Of a stretch of DNA of 64,000 nucleotides, positions 46,584 to 58,800 are shown piece by piece. The notes under the pieces were generated by a model. The model was not told where the DNA came from and did not search any database. It worked only from the letters and a program-made list of their open reading frames with translations. Source of the stretch: Spirometra erinaceieuropaei (Eukaryota; Platyhelminthes; Cestoda; Diphyllobothriidea; Diphyllobothriidae). How positions within the stretch are numbered: the first letter of the stretch is position 1; every line of letters begins with the position of its first letter. Position numbers and translations under genes: made by a program. The stretch lies in the NCBI GenBank assembly GCA_902702965.1, contig CACRXP010000727.1:255480-319479 (forward strand), read 5' to 3'.

Positions 46584-47405
46584 TTGAGGCTAAGACACCA
46601 CTCATCACACCATTTTTGCGAGCGATTTAAATTGTCTTGTAATTGAACAGAATCTTCCGGTTTCTCTATTGATTTCCACAATTTGAGATCGTCCGCAAAC
46701 ATTACTCGCTCGCACTCCAGACAGTCCAGGCAGTCGTTCACATATATTAAGAAAAAAATTGGACCCAGAACGCTTCCCTGCGGAACGCCACTGTGCGCGG
46801 ATGCCCATTCCGATTTAGCGTTTCCGATACGCAGACGCTGAGATCTGCCCGTAAGAAAATCGGCTAGTCATTTCAAAAGATTTCCATTCACATCCACTTG
46901 ACGTAGTTTACATATAAGTCGTCTGTGTGGAACATTGTCAAAAGCCTTTTTGAAGTCAATGTACACGGCGTCGACTGATGAGCCCATGTCAATTGATTTC
47001 GTCCAGCTCTCCATGGATACTAGGAGGTTGGCGAGACATGGTCGACCCTTTCGAAATCCATGCTGATGTAGACTGAGCAAGTTGTTTTCTTCGAGGTGCC
47101 GCATCAGCTCCGTTTTTATTACTCTTTCCATCAACTTGCAACAGATGCTAGTGAGACACACTGGTCTGAAACTATTTGGAACTGTTCTCTCGCCACCTTT
47201 ATAAATGGGGCTTATATTTGCTTTCTTCCAGTCGGTAGGCAAAGCCCCGGTCTCCATCGAAGTTTTGAAGATCTTGGATAACGGAGAGGCCAGTTGGTCT
47301 GAGAGTTCATTCAGAACTTTTCCGAACACGCCGTCCGGACCAGGGGATTTAGTGGGCTGTAGTTGCCTCAAAGTTTCCCTTACCGTGTCTGTTGTAAAGT
47401 TCACC
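46584..47405 (-). mobile_element. Jockey-like LINE RT fragment inserted in gypsy
   Basis: From 47405: LRQLQPTKSPGPDGVFGKVL, FRPVCLTSICCKLMERVIKT, HQHGFRKGRPCLANLL, AVYIDFKKAFDNVPHRRLIC. After one stop (Trp to TGA at 46868), LADFLTGRSQRLRIGNAKSE, SGVPQGSVLGPIFFLIYVND and VMFADDLKLWKSIE follow. It is cut off at CDEWCLSLNRN, where the plus LINE tail begins. Apart from one stop the RT is intact, with catalytic FADD. Confidence 0.88.
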
Positions 47406-47409
47406 GTGC

Positions 47410-47720
47410 CGAGCTAGTAAATCGGCACCTATGAGGACGACGGAAACGTCGGCAATAATGAAAACCCGTCTGCAAATCCGACGAGGGCCCAGATCAAGTG
47501 TGAGTGAGCGCTGTCCAAAGGTGGGGGTGCTGGAGTTGTTGGCGGCTGTTAGACAAAAAGAGCCACGATGTTTGCGTTCGGCCGGAGTTGGTGGAAACAC
47601 GTTAACCTCGGCACCAGAGTCGGCAAGGAATTTGGCGTCAGTGATACGCTCCCAGATAAACAAACGGCGTGTGTGGAGATCGGAAAAGCTTCCAGCAGCA
47701 GTGGCCTCTTCTGTCGGGTG
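47410..47720 (-). pseudogene. Gypsy aspartic protease
   Basis: RRLFIWERITDAKFLADSGA opens the protease, with DSGAEVNVFPPTP as the active-site D-S/T-G-A motif. The flap region and IIADVSVVLIGADLLARHGE near the C terminus complete it. The frame is interrupted at 47405 by the minus-strand LINE. Confidence 0.8.
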
Positions 47721-48095
47721 GGATCGTCTCCCTGAGGTCGTTAGAGATGCCTTGAAAGAGCATGGCTGAAAACATTGTTCAGTTGCTCCTCCAAATTGTT
47801 GGTGATACCAACAGACGCTACTTGGAGATTGTGGACGGCGGATTTGGGAAACGGAGGAAGTACACCGATGGTTTGGTGTTCACCGCGAGCCGTTAGTGGT
47901 AACTGCAGTGAGCCGGACTTTCCGGCGCATTAATACCTCCTCGAGCCGATCCCAACGTACGTTATCTCCTTGAGAATTTGGATTGATTAGTGATTTCTGG
48001 TCTTAGGACATCGCGCTGTAGGTCGCCGGAAGATGGTTGTTGTGGACGAACGGTTTGCGGAATTCCAGTGTTCTAAAACTCGGTGTCACCAATTT

Positions 48096-48849
48096 GTGGT
48101 GGTCAAGGATGTGAGATCAACTTAAACCACGCGCAATAAGTTCGTTTCGTCTAACGTCAGCAGTCAGGCAGCTGTCAGAAATAGTTTATTGTGTAGACAG
48201 GGCAGGTTGCCGTAAGTTGGCTGTTTGCTTGCAACAGAGATAAGCGTCCGTTCACGGAGGCGTCAGCCGCGGTGTGTAGTTTACGCGAGGGTAATAGTCT
48301 GTGTCAGTAGGTGGGGTGACTGGTTGAGTGCTGGTCATGAGATTGGACGGAAAAGGGGAGGATTAGGGGGACGCATAATCACAGGGGCTCACGGGTATCA
48401 AGCCATGTCTTCCGACGCGCATGAGATGATACTAATTTGTGAGGGCAGCCGGGAGTCACTGCAGCTGGACAGGAAGAGCCCCAAGTCTAGCCGGTGTGGT
48501 TGGTCGTGTGTTAGCGGCCTGTCAGCGCTTGTCGCGGCCATCGACCGACAAAACGGAGCCTGAGAAAAGGGGGATTGGAGCGGCTGCTACAAGTCTTCGG
48601 GATGCCAGGATCCCTATCAAGGGTTGCTGGCAGTTTGAACTTTCCGAATTCTCCACTTACTGTGTCCGTTCGTCTGCGAACTTGGCCAGATGTCGACACA
48701 CACTTCTCCATCTTCTTATTCTAATTCTACTATTTGCCCCCCGCTTGGGCACAAGTTCGTTTCGTGTTCTAGTCGCTTGTAGACCCTTTAGTTAGGCGCG
48801 ACGACTCGTGGTCGGATGTGCACATCATGCCGTGCTTTCATCTTCGTCT
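48096..48849. other. Possible gypsy 5' LTR or flank
   Basis: It adjoins the primer-binding-site-like sequence of the first gypsy at 48080-48094. LTR status is unproven because there is no partner. Overlapping plus frames at 48225-48795 show no domain. Confidence 0.35.
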
Positions 48850-51070
48850 GTCTTTAAATGACTTTATCATGCGTTGCTAGATTAAGCAGGTCGAGTCGCG
48901 AGCGCAACAGCCGCTTAAACATCAATTTTGCGGGCGAAGCACCGGTCGAGTCGTTTGATGTTATGCGAAAGCTGAACAAAAAGCATGACAGCTTGGTGGC
49001 CAAGTCCGCTTCCGTCTGTGTGGCTAGTCCGCGCTTTATTGTCTAAACTGCACACTTTGCGATGTCATTATAAGCAGCGTGGTACAGGGCAGTGGTTAAA
49101 TGCCTAATTCCATTTTCACCACGAATTCTTTAAATTCGGCACAAGTAAAGGCCGAGACATTGTCTTAAACGACCATTCCAAGTATCCAAAATTAGAAAAA
49201 TGGTCTACAGCTTGTTTATTATAATCAATGAAGGACACAACTTTCCCGTCGGAGTCACATCAATCCATTTAGTGTGGGCGTCAACCATCGACCCTCTTTC
49301 ACGGCAAGTCGGGCCAGGCTCAAGCCTTCAGAGGCACCTGCGGAAAGGTCTTCTGTGTTATTTGGCACACCTGACATGCTTTTAGCACATTTTCAATATT
49401 TGCGTCAATTTTGGGGCACCAAACTTTGCAGCTGGTGAGAGATTGCATTCTAACTGTATCAGGATGAGCATTATGCAGGTCTCTGAGGATGGCCCACCGG
49501 CCTTGTATCAACACAACTAAATGACTGTCCCATAATAGGCATTCATCTTATAGACTTAAATCGTTCTGACGGCTAAAGAATGGTTGAAAATCAAGGGAGG
49601 TAGATGGCGGCCAGAGAGATTGCAAGGCTCTTTATACCCGACTTAAAAGAGTGTCCCTCGATGTCCACTGTCGAATTCTTTGACGGGAAACAGGTGTGTT
49701 GATTAGGCTCTACAAATGATTCACGGTCTCAGAAACAGGTGCCCCAGTAACGCCATCACCTACAATGGGAAGCCTATTCAAGGCCTCAGCCACTATGCTT
49801 GCACTACCCGTAACGTATTTCATTGCATATTTGCGAGCAGACAGCCTGTGCTCATCGCTTCATTCTTGGCGAGGACATCTGTTGTATCCCTCGTTTTCCC
49901 CTAAAAAACCTAAGAGGGGTTTGTGATCAGTGTGAATCTCGAAGGGTCAGCCAAAAATATACAGGTGGAAGCGATGTAGGCCAAACATTATTGCTAAGGC
50001 CTCTTTATTTAATTCCGAATGGTTGGTGTCCACCTGAGATAGGGTTCTTAATGCGAAGGCAATCGGCATCTCCGCACCAGAAAGCATTAGGGGCATGAGA
50101 ACCGCGCTTACGCCGTACAAAGCCGCATCACATTTTAGTATGATACGCTTTTCTGTGTCATAATGAATAAGGACAGATGAGGAGGTAAGAGCCTCCTTCG
50201 CCTGTTCAAAAGCACTTTGTTCGACATCGACCAGTCCCAGCAACGATTTTTTTCAAGTAGTCGATAAAGAGGCCTTAGAAGTGTGGCCGACTGATTCATA
50301 AAGAGACTAAATTGGGTGACCAACCCCGGAAACGAACACAGTTGACTAGTATTGTTGGGGCGCGGCGCCGACTTCAAGGCTTTGAGCTTATGTTTGAGTG
50401 GGTGGAGGCCAGTTTTATCCCCCCTGGAGCCCAAGTATTCCATCGAGTAGGCAAGGAAGGTGCACGTATCTTTCCTGAGTTTAAAACCTGTGTCTTTTGA
50501 ACGTCCTACTGCAATGTTTAAAGTCTTCAGATGACTATGTTCAGATAGGCTGGTGGCTAATATATCGTCAATATATGCGCAACCATGAGGTATATGCTTT
50601 ATGAGGTTATCAATCAAACATTGAAATAAACCGGGAGAGGAACTTACTCCAATTGGTAGTCTTGTGTATCGAAACAAACTCCGATGCGTATTGATAGTGG
50701 TGGCGTCTTGGGATTCAGTATCTAGGACGACTTGGTTGTAAGCATGCTTCAGGTAGAAAGTTGTAAATTGATGACAACCCGGAGAGGACAGCATACGCTG
50801 CAGGCTGACTGCGAGGTCCAAGTTATCCCGTCAGTTGGAAACCTTCCAAGCTACGGTTTTTAGCGCACCGTGATAGTTTCAAGCGCGTCAGATTGTTTAT
50901 AGTGAGAAAAACGAGCTGAGTCGTCGACCTCACTCTCCCTTCCCATTCCCATGCCTCAACCACTTTCGGAGCCGGTCGGTGGATTAGAGCGGCGAATGAG
51001 TGCGGTGGCTGACATAATCTAGTGACCTTGTCTGAGCGGGCCACATGCACGACCTGGCTCCCCAAAATAC
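48850..51070 (-). mobile_element. Second Ty3/gypsy pol (K02A2.6-like), decayed
   Basis: RT on the complement from 50821: FYLKHAYNQVVLDTESQDAT, LFRYTRLPIGVSSSPGLFQC, HGCAYIDDILATSLSEHSHL and LEYLG-like MEYLGSRGDKTGLHPL. RNase H at 50243-49947: ILKCDAALYGVSAVLMPLML and LSQVDTNHSELNKEALAIMF. Then KYVTGSASMVAEALNRLP, the H2C2 finger ALLRDLHN..SCKVWCPKID..ACQVCQ (49510-49330), a core remnant SMVDAHTKWIDVTPTGK (about 49290-49240) and, near 48950-48870, SPAKLMFKRLLRSRLDLL. Many stops and frameshifts. Confidence 0.82.
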
Positions 51071-52692
51071 AAGCACCAGGATTTCAGACGACGGGAATTG
51101 AGCGGTGACCGATCACATGTCAGTCACTAACATCCATGAAAATCCTTTTGAGCACATACTGATAAACGCTAACTGACCTATAAATAATCGCGACTTTCAT
51201 CTTTCAAAGCTATGCGCAAGCCTACCTGTCAAAATCGTCGAAAAATGCGTGGATATTTCAGCTTTCTCCCACGATTTTTAAAATTCAGGGATGAATCAGT
51301 AGAAGACCGGTAATGAGCCAAAGTAGGCGGACAGTCAGTCCTCCTGAAAACCTGGCCGCCGCTACCGAAGACAAGCTAGTGACCGGTTGGACGGGAACGA
51401 TGAAGGAGCAAATTTGGTCACTTTTTAGGCTTCAGAGAACGAGCAAAAGTGTGAGTTTACAGCATGTTTGAAGATGTGACGGTTTCACTACTGAACGATT
51501 CCAAGATCAAGTCGGGGAGGCAGAGTTGGTGGGGTAAACATTAATAAGGCGAGTGACAATCGTTAAGACTCTTAGCCCCCAGCGCGAAGCGTGGGCTTTG
51601 TCCGCTTTCAGCCAATCAGCAACGACCACAGCGTCGATTGAACACGAGCTCTCGCCACGCTGGCGCCAAGTTTCGCGCGGATAAACAGTAGACTGACAAA
51701 GGACGCCAGATGGGCTGAAGACGTCACTGTTAAGCGACCGCGCTGGCGATCGCAGGAACAGACTGCCGCAACATCACCTAACTCCCCTGATTAACATTTA
51801 CTCTTCTTCGTCCCCATCGGCATCATAATAGCCACACGTGGGTTACGCTCTGAGCCAGAAAATGAGCGACGTATGTCCGGCAAGGTCCTCTGAAAGAGCC
51901 AGAAAGCTTTACCTCCATGTCAGCTTGCGCTGACATATAACATTTTCCTTCCACTACTTCAGGTTTCAAGTAGTCCTCAAAGGATCCACGGAAGGACCTT
52001 TTAGCAGAAACACAACAATAATTAACACGGCAATCACAACGCGAATCTCTCGGAAACTGCATTTAACAGGCACGAGAATAAAAGAGCAGTCAATGTAAAG
52101 GAAAATTCACACTGCGAAAATATGGATGGAACACCGAAGAGGTCTTTGACCCAACAACTACTATTTCTTATTAGCATGTAAAAAACGAACACCGCTAGGT
52201 GGCGTAAATTCATTTTTTCCGTGCGGCTCTTTGACTCAACACACTTACCGACATGCAATTTGACCATTTATTGGCCCTCTTTTTGTCTTTCCCAAATGCT
52301 TACAGTCTGTGGCATTCGTCTCACTAGACGGCTCCTTATACCGACTTTCCTGACAAACTTTGTAACCCGGTTCTCATAGTCTATCACCGTCTGAGTTGAC
52401 AGTCTGAGCTCGTTCCCTGGAATTAGGCTCAAATTTACGAGGGTAATGAACTAGGTTCCGTTGATGTTAGCCCCTTTAGTTGGAGTAGGCCAAGAAACGG
52501 AGATAACAAGAAAACGGCGTAGATTTCTGCAAAAGAATTCTCAGTAAGAGGTAAAAAGAATCATTTTTCGTAGATAAGGGTAAGAAAAATAAACAATCTG
52601 ATAAAGTTAAATGCTGTGCGTCTCCGGAAAGGAGTGTGTGCGAAGGCGTATGGCGAGCGGCCGGATTTGTTAAAATCCTGACAATCCCCATG
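51071..52692. other. Downstream of RAD17, nothing recognised
   Basis: No gypsy gag or LTR was identified beyond the pol start at 51070. Minus frames at 51823-52691 have no recognisable product. No clear polyadenylation signal for RAD17 could be chosen. Confidence 0.4.
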
Positions 52693-52886
52693 TTACCGCG
52701 GGATTTCAGAATCGCTCAAGTCCTCCTCAATAGGCAGGGCGTCTCCTTCAGCAGCAGCATCGGGTGGACAATACACGGACATAGGATCCTGCTCCCGATG
52801 GGCTATTTGCCGAGTGAAGTGGGGTCTCTTGTGCACCGCCCGCTCGTCAACGGCAAACAGACAGATGGCTTGTAGAGATTCCACAT
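52693..52886 (-). CDS. RAD17: RAD17 terminal exon with acidic tail
   Basis: The acceptor TTCTCCGCTGTAG precedes 52886. Leading AT joins G from the previous exon to make Asp. The translation VESLQAICLFAVDERAVHKR ends in PIEEDLSDSEIPR and TAA at 52693-52695. The acidic, Ser-containing tail resembles the IIIEDYESD end of vertebrate RAD17, a region involved in 9-1-1 binding. The exon is assigned by phase and by tail character rather than strong identity. Confidence 0.7.
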
Positions 52887-55800
52887 CTACAGCGGAGAAG
52901 AACGAGATAAATAAAGGTCAGGGAAGAAGTGCAAGATGTGTAAACGAGTCGCCCTCACTTCCAACATAAAGTGAGCCAGTTTGGATCAGCGTGGGCCCTA
53001 AATGCAGGCCACATGCCTGATCCACACAACGGTAGATGGCGTGGCCAGCCTGTGGATGGGAACTAAGCCAGAAATTGGTATTCCAATTCGCCCTGCTTTG
53101 TAGAACACTTTCATTACATGTATTCAGCCGGGCACAGTCTACGAAAAGAGTAGTTCTAAATGCTGTTCTTCGCAGTATTGCTGGCAAAACACAACAAAGG
53201 TCTCCTATTTTTGCGCGTATTTAAATGTTGTCACTTTCACGCACGTTCAATAACGTGGGAGTTACATTCACCGGTCTGCTCTGCTTTCGTCATGGAGTGC
53301 TTGCCTTTTTGGTTGGCCTTGAAACTTCGGTCCAAAAACATCGCAGACAATGGAACAGCGATGAGTAATTAAGAATAATCGACAAACACAAGTAAGACTA
53401 GAATAGAGGTTTCCAACACTTTCGCCCTCCTCAGTCAGCCGTGTCCCAATCGCGAGGAGGGTCCGAAGTCCTGAGCCAAGTTCAGTCGGTTATTGAGCTT
53501 AACGCAAATGCAACAGCAGATCGGACTCAACATTATACAAGTATAGAAAAACTTTTTTAAACGGAAAGGCAACCGTCCATTGGGTATACAATTAGGAGAA
53601 GACATGATCTGCCAACAAATGAGAACAAGAGGGAGTGTTTTGTGCATGTTTTCTATAAAATACATTTGAATTTATAGGGGCGTCGAAAATCTGTGTGAAA
53701 ACATGCTACTAACGCAGTCATTCTTGCTGAGTGCGGTTTTTATACGCGGCCGAAAGGAAGTGTACTCAAAAGCCAACATCCTGGCGATTCGAAAATATCT
53801 TGGGGCTGCGCCGTAAGATAATCGATACTACAACCCCATCTTAGTAATTCCTCCAAGTAGAAAAGGCATTTCAGAATTTCGGACAACATTTCATGAGACC
53901 GCTAAGTGACTGCATATATGTGCACGATGACGGCGCCCCTGAAGTCCCGGGCGTACGCCCTTTTAGCTGCATCTGTAAGACTCCCATGTAATCGTTTTAG
54001 TTGCCCCAAAATCATTAGATACTTAACCTATGTAATGTAAGTCACAAACGGCGGGTTCTGTCGTGACACACAATTTTCAGAAAAACCCTTATGCAAAGGG
54101 GAACTGTCCAATTGTTCGCCCCTTCTCCTCTGAATAAAAGTAATCTGACCGAAGACCATTGAAGATGAGTAGCAAAGACAACTTATTTACGACGGGCGAG
54201 ATTATTTTAAATGAGAAAAACCTGACGGAATTCATTGGGGGATCGAAGGTTCATCTCTATAACCGCTGTAAATATTGATGAGATGATTGGACCCGGTCAT
54301 ATCAGTGTGGCCAGAGTGTGCGACAATGGCAGAACTTCCTTCGAACTCCTTGGTTTTAAGCGCACTCTGCATACAAAATATGTGCATATTTGTTAATTCT
54401 CTAGTATAAAGCTCATGAAAAACGATGGTCGGGATTTTGGCCGAAATCGTTCTTTTATTATATTCGGGCAATTTCTTGTGAAATAATTACCACAGACCGC
54501 ATCTGCATACCTGCACGTGTTCCCCGTTTCAGAACGCAGTAATTCAAATGGAAGGATTTAGCAAACCAACCTTCGCCAACTTCAAGCTTGATGTTTTAGT
54601 CTGCGTACATAGGGCGAGGCGAAATGTCTATACCTAGGTTACTTTCATATTTCGTGCTCTAGAGAGCAACAATAACGTCAACGGGCAGTCGTTGTTTTGG
54701 TACACTTGCTAAAAAACCCACAATCGAATGGCCATGTGAACTTTTTGTTGTAATGCGAGATACATTTGGTGCTGCTGAGCTTCTGCTGAAACGTAATTTA
54801 GAAATGAAACAAGCACCGCATTTGAGAACACAGCCTAAAAGTAGATGAAGAGGACGAAAACGGAGTTTTGTTGCCTGCGTCCGTGCGTGAGAAAAGACAG
54901 CAGTGTAGATGCGGAGAAACCCTGTTTCACTGCAAACCAATTCACGCGCAAGTGACGACTGTGCCCCCTGTCGTGGACGATCCGCTAGAAATAGAGGGAC
55001 GCGAACGGTGGCACAGATACTCGTGAAAAATCAAAACAGCCGTCAAAAGTTAAATAAGGGAAACGTACCACTGGTCATGGGGGAGTTCGGAATCTTCAAC
55101 TCTGCCGGGAACCGGTCCAGAAGGGCCTCGCGCAGTCCCGCTACCACTATAGATTGGAGACGGCTGCCAGTGGCTGCGCAATGCGACACCAGCTGAGAGG
55201 TTGCTTGTTGAAGGACTACCGCCCGAGCGTCCTGAGATGCCCACATCAGTTGACGAGACTGAGGTGACTTGAACATGCGGAAGGTTCTGCCTGTGCTACC
55301 AGGAGTGGCGGAGCGGGTAGCGAGGGTGATAGCGCGGACGACGCACATAGCTGCGTAGTGGTCGCCCGCGCCCGAGACGTGGTTGGTTCCCCCGGTCTTA
55401 CCGCTGTCAGCGTTCCGATCAGCGGCGGGAGTTAAGCCGAGGCGCCAGTTCATGCCGCCGGTAAGATAGGCGTCAGCGAAGGTCAAATTTTGGGTGATCC
55501 ACACCATTCCCTCGAGGTCGAAAAAGAGGGGGAAATTTTCGTGCAACCAGGCAATCACGCCGTCACCGGAGAGGCCGCATTGGGCAAGAACCACCTGAAA
55601 AAGTAGTGAGTGGAAAACTAAGGTAGCTCAGGAGTGGCGTGCGGTCACTGGATGTCAGATGTCTGTGAGATGGAACTAAGCACCTGAGTCGATCGCGCTT
55701 TCTCTTCCCTCCTATGTCCCAGTGGCCTGTTAAACTCAAGTCGACAGGAGACGAGATTGGGCGCAATGGCTGAGTCATTGTCTAACGTGCAGATCACAGC

Positions 55801-58800
55801 GGCGTTCTACTGTTCATTGCAGGGCATGTTACCAATTTTGGATAGAGGACGAGATGATCCATCCGGCATTCAACTTAGGTCACAAAAGTGTCTCACCCTG
55901 CTCTTCCTTTACCCCATTGGACAAGGTTAAAGGATTCCAAACTGAGAATAGATATACAGTGAATTGGACGACGTTAAAATAAGACAGTGAGGGAGGATTA
56001 ATTAATTACATTTCCTCAAATACCCGGTTACAATTAGAATCCATAGGTAGAGGCCACTGAACACTTTATGGAAAACAATAGACCGCAAGTGCAGGAGGTC
56101 AAAAAACGATAAGTACCTCAGGAATGAATGACAATTGAGGCCTTTTCCACTGATACAAATGTTTGGGTAGGAAGGATCCCTCGGGGGATGGAATATCGTC
56201 GAGGCCTACAAAAAAAAAACCAGAAAAAGAGTGAGAAGACGCGAACGGGGAGGCACGCAAATGCGCATTTGGTCTAGCTCAAATAAATTTGCTCAATTAC
56301 AATGGAAGTCCGCTTTTAACAGACTGATTTCTTTCAGATAGCCGTAGTGAGAGTCATGTCGAATTTTAAAAGCGCAGCCACTCAGCGATGGTATTTTAGA
56401 AATCCGAGCAGTGGTGGCATACTGAACGAACTGCAAAAAGAAGGCACCTGGGGGAGAAATGGGACATCTCCAGTACCTTCACATGGGCTCGGCACTTGGA
56501 TGTGATGCATGTTCCGATTATAACAAAGTCTTAATTACGTCTGATTAAAGTGGTGGTGGTGGTGGGGGGGGGGTATAAAGATATGAGTCCAAAAGGGTAG
56601 TTTATTTGGATGATCGGGTATGGTGGTCGAGATTGTGGCATGACTGTGATGTGAATTAGTGCCATTCAGAGATCGGATAAGCCAGAGGAAGTAGCATTAG
56701 TTCATGCAACTCCTATCGATCGACGGCTGCAGGCTGGTTTCTATGGTGTCCCGACCCGATGCTCAGTCTCTCCCCCTTCGTAGATAACACAATAAGAACA
56801 AAATACGGCACAGTCTGCAGAAGATAGCTTGTCTCACCCCTGCGTGTCACAGACGCATGGAACAAAACAGATCAATCAGGGTTCAGTAAACCCGGCTGCT
56901 GACGCTGCCGCGGCACTTACGTAGACGACAAGGTCACGGCCGCAGACTTCAGTTTAGCGCATATTAATATTTACGAGACAAAATGGACAATCAGAACAGT
57001 TGCCGACTCACGTTTGGCGTAAAGTATCTTTCCCAGAGCATGGAAGAGCTGAATACCGGAATCCCGCTCATGGGACTCCAAACTGGAGCCGTTTGAGATG
57101 GGGACAAAGTTTCCATTTTTTGTGACACCTTGGGGCAGGAAAGTACAAGAATATGAAAGGGAATGAAGGAAATGAGCAGAGCGGTGGAAATAAAGCCGAT
57201 CTCCAGCCGAATGGGCCCAGGATAATGTAAATGTCCCGTCAACGGTGGGACTGGCGTAATCTTGGTCGGTCGCAGAAACAGCGACATCTCGATTTTCAAT
57301 CCTGGACTCCATAGTCTTACCACATAAGCGCAAGAAGACGTAATCAAAACGACTTGGTAAAAGAAATCTACTAACTTATGCGCCAATTAAATATTCATTT
57401 TACGTCTTACTTTGCAATTCAGAAAAGGTAAGACTTATTATTAACCGGCTCGGCAAATGGCGATGGGAAGTCTGGCCGGCGATGAACTCAAGTTTCTTGT
57501 AAAACAGCGTTTTCTAGTTTATCAGTTTCTCAGAGTATTTCGGTTAAATTCATACGTGGCGACATAAGTGAACAGTCTTTCCCGGTGAATTCAAGGCTAT
57601 TCAAATGATATTTTATTTGGTGTATGATTTTGGGAAATGAAAATAAAGAAATCGTTCAAAGTCAACATATTTCCAGACTAGCAGGGAGCGAATAATTGTC
57701 AATGGACAATATACTTTCGAAGTCCGAAACAGTCCGCACCAGTTTACCTACCGCCGTGTTTTTCACAATTACGTCTGGGTAATTATTCAAATCTGCCAAC
57801 AACGCTCTTAATAAAGTGAGCTTGACAGTCGTCAGGTGGATTCTCGATTGGTTGCCTACGAAATCCTGTCCGGTAAGTCAGTTAAGCGCATCAGAATTGG
57901 TGGATTTCATACGTTGCAGTAGGTTGGGCGGTTAACTCGACCCAAATGTGATTGAGCTTACAGCTCTAGGCCGGGGCCACGTGGCTCAGGTGGTTAGAGA
58001 CTGGTTGACGGCGGTCAATAAGCAAGAAGTGGACATCACAATATCCTTTGTCCCTGTCGGTAATATCCTCATGTCTATACTACTAGCCGCTGTGCGGCTA
58101 TTTGTGGGACTAAATTAATCCTCAAAGCACAACGGGATGGGCATGTCCCGTGAACCGGTAGGTGGACTCACTTCCAACATATGTGTATGTGTACGTATAA
58201 TCTATTGGCAAGGAGGTATATGTTAAGATCGTGACACGTCTCAGCGACTACATTGCATGGGGTGTTTGTGAAGACAACTCATTGAGGACTGGCAAACAGC
58301 AACAACGGGGACTTCGGGCAGCAAAGACAATAACAGGCGTGCGGACAATAATGAAACTTGATGTTGCAAAGACAGGAGCACCAGCGTGACCGATTGTCTC
58401 CTTTAAAGAAAACCCTGAATTTGGTTTGATTTGGTGACTGTTTAATAGCCTAAGAGTCCCGCCGCCATGTTACAGCAAGCTAGACGACAAAGGCTGACGT
58501 AAAATGTCCCCGAAAGCTCTATACAGCCAACGGATACCCTGGCTGTTTTGTTGAACAATGCCAGCGAAAAGTCAACAGGAGAAACGAAAAAAAGAAGTTT
58601 AGGCCGAAGTGTAGGCGCGCCGTGATATAGTGTTAATGTGTCCCTAAGTGAGAGAACTGAAGAATGGAATAACACATAGATAGATGGCGACAAATCACCA
58701 ACAGCTCGTGCATCTAAAAGACCCAATATAAATCGATGAAAAATTTGACGACGTTGACCGGGTCGAATGCAACTGCGGAAAGGACGATTGTGTTGATTAG

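Larger units (their letters stand above)
43030..48095 (-). mobile_element. Ty3/gypsy retrotransposon, near-complete pol, invaded by two LINEs
   Basis: In order on the complement: PBS-like TTGGTGACACCGAG (about 48080-48094), a shortened gag keeping CWYHQQFGGATEQCFQPCSF (about 47820-47760), protease, then an interruption at 45601-47405. After it come RT, RNase H, H2C2 zinc finger, integrase and a C-terminal domain ending DRNGKTDTVNINRVKPAYID near 43030. Damage is light: stops in place of Trp at DWRP (about 45253) and before GLDFVYAYIDD (about 44977), and a frameshift in the integrase tail near 43220. LTR borders were not found; the 3' LTR may be lost. Confidence 0.85.

Noticed and set aside
45601..47405. 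Single LINE with twin-priming 5' inversion
   Set aside because: The tail-bearing 3' half adjoins the inverted half at the tail, which is the wrong order, and the two halves look like different LINE families.
57121..57386. Longer RAD17 exon upstream of 57120
   Set aside because: The frame is open, but a strong pyrimidine tract and AG at 57121 favour a shorter exon, and the upstream residues are not RAD17-like.
58442..58726. Candidate RAD17 exon with VGDLSPSIYVLFHSS
   Set aside because: Loose resemblance to the SGDIRSAINSLQFSS motif, but the acceptor phase does not fit the phase-0 end of the preceding exon and the following residues do not align. Left unresolved.
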